Source of the DNA: Atherinomorus stipes
Lineage: Eukaryota; Chordata; Actinopteri; Atheriniformes; Atherinidae
Direction: 5' to 3'
Length of the DNA stretch: 64,000 bases
NCBI GenBank assembly: GCA_023101725.1
Contig: JALJCO010010147.1
Coordinates: forward strand, 62,001-126,000
Shown: one piece after another, positions 23,084-33,099 of the stretch
Layout: each line of letters opens with the position of its first letter
Position numbering within the stretch: the stretch's first letter is position 1
Position numbers and translations under genes: made by a program
The notes under the pieces: generated by a model
Seen by the model: only the letters and a program-made list of their open reading frames with translations
The model's database searches: none
Told to the model about the DNA's origin: nothing

Positions 23084-23471
23084 ATAACATTAAAGACCAA
23101 CTTGTATGAGACTGCTGACACGATAATGCAGCCATTAATTTCAAATTTACCCGCTGGCCGCTGCTTTCATCCGCTGCACAACGGGGTAAACCAATGGTAA
23201 CGTCTTGCAGTCTGTATCTCCAACATCATTGGCTACTAGTCCCACTACAACAAAACAAAGATTGTGTGTTGGCTATCACGTTCCTTCTTTTTTTGTAACG
23301 AGTAACGAGGATGCTCAGGTAAATGTAACGGAGTAAAAGTATTGATTTTTTTTAGAAAATGTAGTGAAGTAAAAGTAAAAGTCATCAGAAATAGATGTAG
23401 TAAAGTAAAGTACAAATATAAAAAAATACTACTTAAGTAAAGTATTTTTACTTCTTTACTATACAACACTG
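22926..23471 (-). mobile_element. hAT element 5' portion, truncated
   Basis: On the minus strand the terminus is CAGTGTTGTATAGTAAAG, followed by repeated ACTTTACTTAAGTAGTATT words (23471 down to about 23330) and then the N-terminal coding region. The far end is lost at the junction with a Tc1 fragment. The TACTTAAGTA-type terminus is shared with 9685-9840. Confidence 0.65.
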
Positions 23472-23568
23472 TTTATCTCTCTTTTATCTCTCTTCTCTTT
23501 CTTTTGCTCCTGAATGTACATGGTTAATGTCAGTGTGCCATCGTGCAAGTCAGAAAGTTACGTAGTTT

Positions 23569-23570
<2 letters not shown>

Positions 23571-23630
<60 letters not shown>
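23571..23630. repeat. (CT)n microsatellite
   Basis: About 29 CT dinucleotides, directly abutting the LINE-like tail repeat at 23631. Confidence 0.97.
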
Positions 23631-23633
<3 letters not shown>

Positions 23634-24095
23634 CGCTTATCCACTTCAGGCTTGCTGGAGTCTATCCCAGCTATTATCAGCTGAGAGGCAGGTAAACCTG
23701 GACAGGTCACCAGTCCGTCACAGGGCCAACACAGAGAGACAGACAACCATGCTGTCTGTCTGTCTGTCAGACAGAAAGACAGACAGAATGGGGATTGCAT
23801 TCATGCCTAGGGACAGTTCAGAGACAATCACCTTCACATGTATGTCTTTATACATAGATATGTAGAAAATTGTCTCCTTATCCTCTGTGTCTGTAAGTCT
23901 ACTACACAGTCAACTTAATCTTTACCTCCATGTTAGAATAAAAACATTTCTCCCTGTCCTATGATGGACTTGCAGCCTGTCCAGGTACATCCCACCTATC
24001 AGCTGATGGTTGCCGGGGCGAACTGCAGCTCCTCCTGTGACTCTAAACAGGATGAAGCAGGCAGATATAATTGAGTGATAAATGGATCAATCCCT
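23631..24095. repeat. L2-like LINE 3'-tail repeats
   Basis: Two blocks. 23631-23840 has TACCGCTTATCCACTTCAGG and CAGTCCGTCACAGGGCCAAC followed by ACAGAGAGACAGACAACC. 23945-24095 has CCTGTCCAGGTACATCCCAC, GACTCTAAACAGGATGAAGC and a GATAAATGGAT ending. Both are familiar pieces of teleost L2/CR1-type LINE 3' regions. A GTCTGTCTGTCAGACAGAAA inverted stretch is at 23752-23788. Confidence 0.6.
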
Positions 24096-24592
24096 ACCTG
24101 TTTCTCTTTAAAAACTGACCTGAATTCTGGGTCAACAGGGTCATTATCCTGATCCTAATGAGATCTAGACGTAAGCGCTGTAGATTCTGCTGCCACCAGG
24201 AGTTGTGGGGCAGCATTGCCTCATATTTCGGCTCAGACAGAAGCAAATCTCTGGGAAAAAGTCGGATATAATCCCAGAGCGAGGCATGTCTAGGAGGACG
24301 ATGAGGTGTCACCTGGTGATGAGCAACTTAAAATCACTCATGATGGCGGAAGCCAAACACCTGCTGGATAAATTATGCTAAAAAAAAGATCAGCACAAGT
24401 GACAGAGATGCATTTCACTGTGAAGCAACATGAAACTGTGGAAATGCAGCAGATTCAGTCATAAATCCAGCAATAAAGCTGGTTTTAATCAGGTTATCAC
24501 TCGTTTTAACTGAGAGGCCCCAGCAGGGGGAGTTTAACCCTTTCAGTCTCCCCGCAGAGGTGAGTCAGCTCATCTTTCCTTTACATTGTTTA
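24096..24592. other. Unassigned intergenic sequence
   Basis: No gene or repeat family recognised between the L2-like tail and the family C element. Confidence 0.45.
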
Positions 24593-24600
24593 CTTAGAAC

Positions 24601-25365
24601 TAGGGATGCATGATATAATCGGCCCCCTATCAGTATCGGCCTATATCAGCCTTAAAACTGAGTATCGGACATCAGCCACCCCACGATATTTAACCGATAT
24701 TTAACCGATTAGCCCGCTGTTTCTAAAGTCTAAAAAAAAAATAAAATAAATTCTTCAAAAACTTCTTTTTTTACAGTTTCAAACTTCTACAGAGTAGGGG
24801 TTGGAAAAAATATCGATACACTGAAATATCACGATATTTTCATATGCTGATATCATATTGACATTTAAAAACACAGTATCGATCTATTTTACGAACAAAA
24901 TCTCAATATTTCATCGTTCTGTTATGAAATCTCACAAGAATTCACAAAAATTTTGTGATATTTTCATCTGCTGATATCATATTGGCATTTAAAAACACAG
25001 TATCTATATATTTTGCTAACGAAATCTCACAATATTTCATTGTTCTGTTACAAAATCTCGTGAAAATTCACAAAATATCGTGAGATTTTTTAACAGAACG
25101 ATGAAATCTCACGAGATTTTGTAAATAAAATAGATTGATACCGTGTTTTTAAATATCAATTTGACATTGGCAAATGAAAGTGTATCGATATTTTTTCCCA
25201 CCTCTTATTTTTCAAAGTGTTGGAAACAGAACAAAACTGCTATTTGCAATGACTGCTTGTTTTTTTCAACTTTGATATTGGTATCGATATCGGTTATCGG
25301 CCACATGAGTTTTAAAATATCGGCATATCAGATATCGGCCAAAATTCCAATATTGTGCATCCCTA
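24601..25365 (+). mobile_element. Family C composite hAT MITE, copy 1, with 8-bp TSD
   Basis: Ends TAGGGATGCATGATATAATC and GCATCCCTA. The 8-bp flanks are CTTAGAAC (24593-24600) and CTAAGAAC (25366-25373), seven of eight matching, as expected for an old hAT insertion. The interior from about 24795 to 25207 is a second inverted-repeat unit whose ends are GGAAAAAATATCGATACAC-like and GTATCGATATTTTTTCCCAC. It is packed with AAATCTCACGAGATTTTG-type inverted words. The same composite recurs at 35117 and 38105 in the opposite orientation. Confidence 0.85.
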
Positions 25366-25373
25366 CTAAGAAC

Positions 25374-26805
25374 CTTCGCCAGGCAGGTTTATGTGTACTG
25401 CACATTTCATGTTCAAGACCATTCAAAATGCTCTCATGAAACATGAAATGCATTTCAGACGGGAGCAAGAGAAGCTCTGAAATGTAAATTTTGTAAAGAG
25501 AATAAAATCATATAAAAAAAAAATAGATGACATGATTAAAAGCAAGGAATAGTCCATTTATGTTCAGAGATATGTGCAGGTTTGAAGTAACGTTCTAGAT
25601 TTTAAAGGGCCACTCTGATGAAAATCCTGTTTTTATGCTCTTGTGACATATTTGTTATGGTAAAGTTCAGAAAACTAAACTCAAAATTGCATTTCTGAGT
25701 ATTTCTGCATTCAAGTCATCATGAACCAATGACAGGTTCTAAAAGGCAGCTCAGACAAACTGGGTTTCTGATGTCACTAACCCAGCAGCCAGTCACAAAG
25801 CTTACCCTGCTTAGCCCTCTCCACCCATTCAGAACCATGCTTTTGGTTTCCTAGCAACAGCAATATAACAAACCACACATGTAGGTGTTTGTCAATGTCA
25901 TGAACCTGATCAGAACCCACTTCATCCTCCTTATTTATAAAGTTTCTGTCATGATCAAAGGCTGAGAAGGAGCACCCAAAAGCATTGCAGCATTAGCTTT
26001 AGCATTAGCATTAGTGTTTACAGTTGGTGAAAGTTTAGTCTGGGCTCTGATCTGGATTCTGGTCTGGAGTGGGTGACCTGAGACCTTGACCCCTGCTCGG
26101 TTTTAGTCACAGATGCATTCTGGGCCTAAACCATCAGTAGGACTTTAAAATGTATTATCTGACTACAGTTCTGATACCGATACCAGTATCAGAAATGTCT
26201 CTGATACTGCTGAAAATGCTGGTATCGGCATCAGATCATACTGATCAGCTCTGACAGTTCTTCTTCGCTGCTCTTAAATCTGCGGCGCTGCGGCAGCTGC
26301 TGGTTCAGAGGAGCGAGGAAGACCTGACCACCAGGAGCTAACAGTCATCATGTGGTGTGTCAGTACGTCAGACCGGATTCTCCCACCAGCAAGACTGTAT
26401 TTATGAATAAATGCTTCAATTCTTTGTATTCATTCATGTTTTCCATGTTTAACTTGTATCGATACTCTGTATCGGCTGATACCCACAGCACAAGTATCGA
26501 AATCGGTATCTGAATTCATGTTGTTTCTTACAGAACTGATGAATGTGCATGGCTACTTTTCTATTTCCATTTATAGAATAAATAATGACTGATACGATAG
26601 GCCTAATATTATGTAAGAATGTTCGATATTGTCTAACTCTTGTCCATATTCTGAAAGATACAACCATATTCTGCCCAAGCCCATGCCTACAGGCTAAATG
26701 GGAAATATGGGCCCAGCATGGAAACTGTGGGCAAACCCACTTGGTGCCTCATATGCAGTCAAAATTTAACCCATATGGGCCCCACGTGGACGTCCTGGCA
26801 ACTTA
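25374..26805. other. Unassigned sequence with TE-like traces
   Basis: 25596 begins TTTTAAAGGGCCACTCTGAT, a form typical of a MITE end, but no right partner was confirmed. 26160-26520 has mirrored GATACCGATACCAGTATC and TATCGATACTCTGTATCGGC words of hAT type. The block GATACCCACAGCACAAGTAT (26480) has a near copy at 27134 beyond the family D fragment. No gene seen. Confidence 0.4.
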
Positions 26806-27118
26806 AAACCAGACATATTATCAGCAGCTCCAAAGCAAGTCAGTCTGTATCAGCAGCAGCTGCACTGTAGTCACATGACTCTGAAAGGAATGCTGGGAAA
26901 TGAAGTTCTTCCAGGATAACAGGGACTTTTCTACATGCTGGACCAACGCTGATGGAACAAGATCTCACGAGATCTCATTGTTCTGTTACTCAATCTCGTG
27001 ATTTTTTGTTTGTAAAAATATCAGTCCAAAAAAACCAATACTGATATTTTCCGATATCACATTTTAATGCCAATATCAGCCGATAATATCAGTAGGCCAA
27101 TAATATCGGACATCCCTA
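26806..27118 (-). mobile_element. Family D hAT-type element fragment, copy 2
   Basis: Reverse-complement match to 7198-7510: ends GGACATCCCTA at 27118, with TGCTGGGAAATGAAGTTCTT, TCTACATGCTGGACCAACGC and GATGGAACAAGATCTCACGA in mirrored order. The other terminus was not identified. Confidence 0.65.
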
Positions 27119-27864
27119 ATAATATGTTTAAAAGATACCCACAGCAAGTATCAAAGATGTTATCAGGAGGGAAAAAAAATATATATAAACATCTGTATCT
27201 CTGACTGACTGGAAACCAGAGTAAAGATTTTAAGCTGGTGCGATGTGTTCAGATCTTTTAGTCCTGGTTAAAACTCTCGGATGAGCTGCAGATTACCGTC
27301 CAGTTCCAGTAAATCAGTCTGGAGACGAACCGTGGACCAGTTTCTGCTGGTCTGAGTGACGACGGTGGTCAGGACATCAGCAGGTCACCACATGACCACC
27401 GTAGCACGATCAATCAGCATCTACTTTTCCCGTGAGGACTCGGAGTGTCTGGTGTAAAAATATCATGCTAATCTTCTCCTCAGCAACAATAGAGCCAGTC
27501 AGGCATCGCCAGCTGGTGCGGAAATCTATCAGTCAAATCTACAGCTCTGATCTTCAGTCTGGTCAGGAAGGCACAGGAGATTATTGGAACACCTGCTCCT
27601 CTTAACCTGCAGGAGCTTTCTGAACAGCCACAATCAGACGAGCAAATAACATCTTATCTTCCAGCTCTAGTGTGTTGTATGGAGAATATATTGAAGTCAG
27701 AGAGGAGATACAGGGACCCCCCTCTGCAAACACATTAGGTATAAACATTAATTTATCCGCCTCTGTTAAATTCATGAATGAAAAGAGGGTAATCTTATAT
27801 TTACCTGTATGTGGAGGAAGCTTTTTTTTTTTTTTTATGTGAATATGATGATTATATGAACATA
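27119..27864. other. Unassigned intergenic sequence
   Basis: No gene is recognised. A poly-T run occurs near 27822. The minus-strand frame at 27602-27877 contains a translated poly-A run and has no domain. Confidence 0.45.
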
Positions 27865-28152
27865 CAGTCATCCTCAAAATTATTTATACCCTCCAATTAA
27901 ATAAAAGGCTAAATTAACAATAGTAGTTCAAATAACAAGAAAGTAATAATAAATAAAAATGTACAAAATTAGAATTTAGTGAATTAAAATATTGCTTTTG
28001 CGTTGTGGTTGGAAATAATAATCAGGAAATAAACAAATAAACAAAACTGTCCCAGACACATTAGAGCAGCTTTCCCATGAACATGGACCAACATACCTGT
28101 CAACAGGTGCAGACGTCTGATTGGACGTTACAGAAACACCTGATTGCAGTCA

Positions 28153-29440
28153 TTAGGCTCGTTGGACTTCGTCTATCTGCAGCAACCCAGCTGGAAATGA
28201 GGGAATATGATCCTGGAATGTTGCATGCTGGTTAGAAACTTTCTCACTTCAGACTGCGCCTGCACGGCACCGGACAACGTGACCACATGATCATCAAACA
28301 TGGCGGGAGCGGTCTGACTGCAGTCAGAGTGCCGCTAAAACCCATCAACTGCAGCCTCTGGACCTCCACCGCCGCCAGAACCGGGTCCTGATTGGTTTAA
28401 CCTCTCACTGATGCACGCTCTGACTTTCTGACGGGACTTCCATGTGATGCTGCAGTAAGAAATCCATTTAGGTGTTTTAAACAGCCTACAAAATTATTTC
28501 AAGCCGCTTTGGTGTTTCATATTGCAGTTAGGCTGATGTTCACAAACCTGGACATGCTGATATCTGACTGCTGCTACAAAGTAACACAAACGTGTTGCAG
28601 CCACAAGTTATTCTACTTAGATAAATATGAAGCTTAACTGCCAAAACCTTCACAAATCCTCTTCATAATTTCGATTTGTTGGACTTATTGGTGTGTATTC
28701 ATACCTTTGCACTCCCCCCTCATGTTATCTATGAGCACCTAAACCCATAATAATAATAATAATGACAACAACAATAACAACAATAATAATCATAATCATA
28801 ATAACAACAATAATAATCATAATCATAATGATAACAATAACAATAATAGTAATAATAATAATTATAAATTGCATTTATAGGTGCCGTTCAGATCGTAAAC
28901 ACATTTAACAGAGAGAAGGAATAAAAGTTTTAAAAAGGAGTGAGAGCCTACAGCATAGATGTGAATTAACCTCCTAGGACAGTATTTATGGGGAGGTTGT
29001 AATCATATTTATTTCTACCCCCATCTAAAAAAAAGAAAAAAAAAGTTTCCATTTCTTTTATTTGTTTTAAATTCATGACAAGGCAAAGCATTAAACCTTT
29101 GTATATGTGAGCTTGGACATTTCCCAGATTGCTGTCCTTTATGTTGCACCTGAACAGCTACGTAAATAACATTGTGTCTGCAGACGTTTCTACTACAGTC
29201 CAGTACAAGTTCATGTACTCAGTGTCAGCAGCATGCTGTCTCAGTCATCTTAAATTAGACCTGATCAGATCTGCTCAGTAACTTTGAGCTAAATAAAGGC
29301 AAATGCCGCGAGATCCTCCATCCTGCAGTCTTCACGTTGGTGAACTTGTCCAGGTGAGATGATGCGTTCATGGTCCCTGACGACTCACGCAGCTCTGGTC
29401 TGACCATGAAGTCAGACGCAGTCAATCCCAACGAGCCTAA
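28153..29440. mobile_element. Unclassified TIR element nested in a family B MITE
   Basis: Bounded by TTAGGCTCGTTGG (28153-28165) and its exact inverse CCAACGAGCCTAA (29428-29440). It interrupts family B sequence, and about 35 bp of the host consensus is missing at the site. The 1,288-bp interior shows no recognisable transposase. It holds an AAT/AAC-rich microsatellite and a GCATTTATAGGTGCCGTTCA segment resembling a common teleost AAATAAATT-type repeat. Superfamily not assigned. Confidence 0.55.
28742..28868. repeat. Imperfect (AAT/AAC)n microsatellite
   Basis: Trinucleotide-rich run of AAT, AAC, ATC and GAC-containing units of about 125 bp. Confidence 0.9.
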
Positions 29441-29635
29441 AATCTGGAGCCCCATCACGCTTGTTTACTTGTTTTACTTTTTGTTTGTTTTTAATATTTC
29501 TGTTGAACAACAATTAAAGATCAATGTCATGTTTTTTTTAATAGAATTTTGATTTATTATTACTTTTGTTAATTACAAAGCTGCTTCTTTTCCTTCTTTA
29601 GTTGGAGGGTGTGAATAATTTTGAGGACGACTGTA

Positions 29636-30914
29636 CATGTATGTATTTATGTGTATGTGTGTATGAGAATGACAATTTGCAAAGCATATTATATCCAAAT
29701 GGTTTTGCCGTGACAAAAATCTCCTGAGGGTGATCAGTGAAACAAACTTGACCTTCTTTTATCTCAAGAGCTCAAGGCTGTCAGAAGGGCTATGAGGGGA
29801 AGTATTAACACAACTGTTGTCATTGTTATGGTCTCAGTAACAGGTGCAATCAAAATAATTTACTGGATTAGACCTAATAACATGTACTGGCTCGACTAGC
29901 CTTCGCTGAGATATTCTAGGCTCATCACACTTCTATTAAATCTGCCTCATTAAAGGCCTGAAACAGTCTTAGACCAGCCCTAATCCTGGCTGTTGGAACC
30001 AGGACCAGATAAGTCCACAGTTGGGAAGATAAGCCTGCGCAAGTCGTTTTTAAGACGTCTCAAATGGGAGTTTCAGCGTGGGACGAGGCGAAAGCCTCTT
30101 CTGTGGAGCAACCATGCTGTTTGTGCGATAAGCAAGCGGATCCCCGTTTCTCTTCTCTGCAGGTTCGTTTTGGAGTGGTTGGAAATCAAATGTGAAACTC
30201 AGCAGTGTGAACTCATCCTCGCGTCGTGTCTTGTAATGTTATGCTAAACCAGACGGAAAGTCTTTCCCACACAAAGTTGTCCGAGGACTGCTGATGTTAA
30301 ACTTTTAAAACTGCACAGGTTGCAGTAAGCAGGAGTTCAGACAGCCGACGGATGCAGACCAGACAGTGACCAAGCAGCCTGCACCACAAAGACTCTCAGA
30401 TTTATGAGTAGGAACACACACGGCGCTCATTTGGTACTGAAGTAAGTGTGCATGTGACAGAGAGGCAATATCAGAGACACCTGATTCAACAAAACAACAA
30501 CACGTCTGTTATATTAAAGTTGAGACTGGTTTCATTTTGTTTGAAACCTTCCTGCAACTTGCACAGAACCCCAAACAGCAAATGCTCCCAAATAACAGCT
30601 GAAAAAGAGCACTTAGCTGTGACAGAAACACAGCTCTGGAGTCGCTAAGCCCTCTTCCTGAGGCTGGAAGCCTTTTATTCTCTTCGCCCTCTGGAGGCGT
30701 TTCAAGATGATTGATTTTTACATTATTTTAATCCAGTGGGCTGACGTGTTATTGGAAAGAGGAGTGATGGATCTGGATGTGCAAGAGTGGGCATTGATCA
30801 CAGAGAGAGGGAGGTCGGGTTGTTTCCCCGAGGATCCGGCGTTGTGTCACTCTGGCTGTCTATTTCACAAAGTTAGAATTTTATACATTTTTATTTATCA
30901 TTAGTTTCTTTTAA
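29636..30914. other. Unassigned intergenic sequence
   Basis: No gene or repeat family recognised. Frames at 29993-30247 and 30448-30648 have no domain. Confidence 0.45.
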
Positions 30915-30921
30915 TGTATAT

Positions 30922-30972
<51 letters not shown>

Positions 30973-31004
30973 CACATACATGTATATACGTGTACTGTAT
31001 GTAC
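30915..31004. repeat. (TA)n / TACA microsatellite
   Basis: Long TA run with TACA-type flanks, ending ATACGTGTACTGTATGTAC. Confidence 0.95.
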
Positions 31005-31047
31005 AGATGGGGGCATGAAAATATTCCTCCTTTTTCTGCCAGAAGTG

Positions 31048-31075
31048 GTGCAGTAATAGTGCACTATTACTGCAC
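31048..31075. repeat. Perfect 28-bp palindrome
   Basis: GTGCAGTAATAGTG reads into its exact reverse complement with no spacer, centred between 31061 and 31062. Not part of a microsatellite or of any recognised family copy. Confidence 0.9.
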
Positions 31076-31555
31076 TATCACTGGCTGAACGACTTGTCCT
31101 GCGAATACATCATCACTTAAGGTGTCCAAACTTGGCGTGTGGAAACGTCCTTGTTCCAGGCGTTCATTTATGCTTTGAAATCGTTTCCTCTGGACACACA
31201 GGTGTTTGTATTTGTGTTAATTGGCAGACAAGTGGCTGGTAAGTGGCTGGCAGTCGGCAGAAAGGGGAACTTTTTAATGCCCGCATATGTATATGTATAC
31301 TTAAATGGCACAGTTCGATACTTTTTTGATACAAACGAAACATTTTCATCTCTTTTTTTTTAGCCCAGTGTCATTTTGTCCTCAACAGTTTACCATCAGG
31401 GTCATACTTAACATTAAAAATGTTAAAATTAGGTATACTTTTAAAATTTTTGCTAACTTAATTTTAAATACTTAAAATTAGGTTAGTTCCAAACACTGGA
31501 TCTGAGTGTAATCAAATGCAGATCCACTGGGTTTTTCTACACAGACTACATATAT
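31076..31555. other. Unassigned intergenic sequence
   Basis: No gene recognised. A TTAAAATTAGGTA word repeats near 31425-31480. Confidence 0.45.
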
Positions 31556-31619
31556 ATATAAAAAAATGAAATAAAAAAAAAATTTTTTTTTTCGAAGGGA
31601 AAATGAGTATTGAAAATTA

Positions 31620-31664
<45 letters not shown>

Positions 31665-31970
31665 AAAAAAAAAAAATAAAGTAATTTTTGTGTTGTGGTG
31701 GGGGGGAGTGGGAAGGAGTGAATCTCCGACCCCCAACGCCACAAAGACGCCGACGCCACAGAAAACTAAAGACTATCCCTCCAGTGTTCACCGGGGGGGG
31801 GGGAGGGTGGGAAGTGTCCTCCATAACAGTCATCAGCGTAGTAAACATTCCTAACCGAACAAGCCGCCCCAGAGGAGCAGTGAGCACAGCACCAAAATAA
31901 CTGACAAGCTTGATTAGTTTCTTCAATTCACTGGTTCTGCTGCTGCTGAGCCAGCAGACCGGAGGAAAGC
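31556..31970 (-). mobile_element. LINE 3'-end fragment
   Basis: Diverged copy of the 3' part of the LINE at 521-2402: on the minus strand GTAATTTTGGTGC-type sequence replaces the AGCTGGTTCTG region, followed by MEDTSHP-coding sequence (GGAAGTGTCCTCCATAACAG on the plus strand) and a tail with T and A runs (31560-31680). A G10 run at 31792-31801 replaces host codons. Stops and low complexity make the 193-residue frame across it meaningless. Confidence 0.7.
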
Positions 31971-32060
31971 CAAAAGGAAGAAAAACCAAATATTGAATAT
32001 AGAAAAAATATATATTAAATATAAATAATTTAATTTTTATAATTAAAAATAATTTTATAT

Positions 32061-32101
<41 letters not shown>

Positions 32102-32114
32102 CTGTATATATATA

Positions 32115-32565
32115 CAGTGATTATCAAAATTATTCATACCCTCCAATTAAAGTAGGAAAAAGCTGTGGTTGGTCAATGATATAAGTTGAAATTGACAAAA
32201 AGTAATAATACATAAAAATTCAATTCATTTTGAATTGTGGTTCAACAGAAATATTAAAAACAAACACACAAAAAATAAAACAATTAAACAAGCATGATGG
32301 GGCTCCAAAGCTAAAATGTTGTTGAGCAACACTTTGAGACAATCACAGCAATCAGGTGTTTTCTGTAACGTCCAATCAGACGTCTGCACCTGTTCACAGG
32401 TATGTTGGTCCATGTTCATGGTTAAGGTGCTGGGACAGACACATTAGAGCACCTGTTTTTTTCTTTTTATTATATCCAGCCACAATTCAAAAGCAATATA
32501 TTTTACTTCATTATAATTCTGTAAATTTTCATTTATTTGTTTCTTTAGTTTTGTAGTTACTTGAA
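32115..32565 (-). mobile_element. Family B mariner-like MITE, copy 2
   Basis: Begins CAGTGATTATCAAAATTATT after TA and carries the family interior in inverted orientation (GCATGATGGGGCTCCAAAGC, CAATCAGACGTCTGCACCTG, GTATGTTGGTCCATGTTCAT). The distal TIR is missing. The frame at 32225-32419 is a by-product of the repeat and has a near twin in the copy at 43215. Confidence 0.8.
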
Positions 32566-32608
32566 TTACTGTTGTGATTTAAGCCTTAATTTTAAGCCTT
32601 AAACAACT

Positions 32609-32619
32609 GTGTGTCTCTC

Positions 32620-32687
<68 letters not shown>
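32609..32687. repeat. Compound (GT)n(AT)n microsatellite
   Basis: About 17 GT units followed by about 22 AT units. It lies roughly 415 bp upstream of the cadherin start codon. Confidence 0.97.
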
Positions 32688-32688
<1 letters not shown>

Positions 32689-32949
32689 GTATAGTCAATT
32701 CAATGTAGAAAGGAGTGCATGTGTGTGAAGCTGTGCGCTCCTCCTCACAGATTAAGCGTGATGCCAGCCTGAGATCGCTCTGAACCGAAGCACGCAAAAA
32801 GAGAGAGAGAGGAAGCAAACGGAGGTAAGCGCGCACTCGAGCTGTAAGAGTCCCTGGCACGCGCACAGACAGACAGCGCTGCTGGTGAGAGCAGACGGAG
32901 GGGAACAGGGGAGAAGGACGCACAAAGTTCTCCTGCGTCGAGTTGAAGT

Positions 32950-32982
32950 ATGCTGCCGATAAATATTCCTGTTTTATTTTAA
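32950..32982 (+). other. Upstream ORF candidate 1 (10 codons)
   Basis: ATG at 32950 opens a 10-codon frame ending TAA at 32980-32982, about 120 bp before the cadherin ATG and in another frame. It matters only if transcription starts upstream of 32950, which the sequence does not settle. Confidence 0.3.
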
Positions 32983-33041
32983 TCAAAGTTTTGGATCAAA
33001 GCGGGGAAGACGGGAGTGACTGTGAGGGAAAAGGCGCACGC

Positions 33042-33071
33042 ATGGATTTTGGAGAGGTGCCGGCGCTTTAA
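33042..33071 (+). other. Upstream ORF candidate 2 (9 codons)
   Basis: ATGGATTTTGGAGAGGTGCC opens a 9-codon frame (MDFGEVPAL) ending TAA at 33069-33071, 28 bp before the cadherin ATG. The G at +4 gives it a fair initiation context (CGCATGG), so it could lower initiation at 33100. Confidence 0.35.
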
Positions 33072-33099
33072 AACAGCGGAGCCAAAGATCTACCAAGTC

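Larger units (their letters stand above)
27865..29633. mobile_element. Family B mariner-like MITE, copy 1, split by an insertion
   Basis: Left end CAGTCATCCTCAAAATTATT after TA (27863-27864); right end AATAATTTTGAGGACGACTG before TA (29634-29635): an inverted pair on TA, the Tc1/mariner signature. The left half runs to about 28152 and the right half resumes near 29441 (GGAGCCCCATCACGC). Between them lies an independent 1.29-kb element. Other copies: 32115, 34703, 43215, 54811. Confidence 0.85.

Noticed and set aside
31546..32127. 193-residue minus-strand open frame
   Set aside because: It consists of translated AT and A/T homopolymer runs joined to a decayed LINE tail; no domain, no splice or start support.
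32579..32986. 135-residue minus-strand open frame upstream of the cadherin exon
   Set aside because: A large part is the translated GT/AT microsatellite; the rest is the presumed 5' flank of the gene on the other strand.
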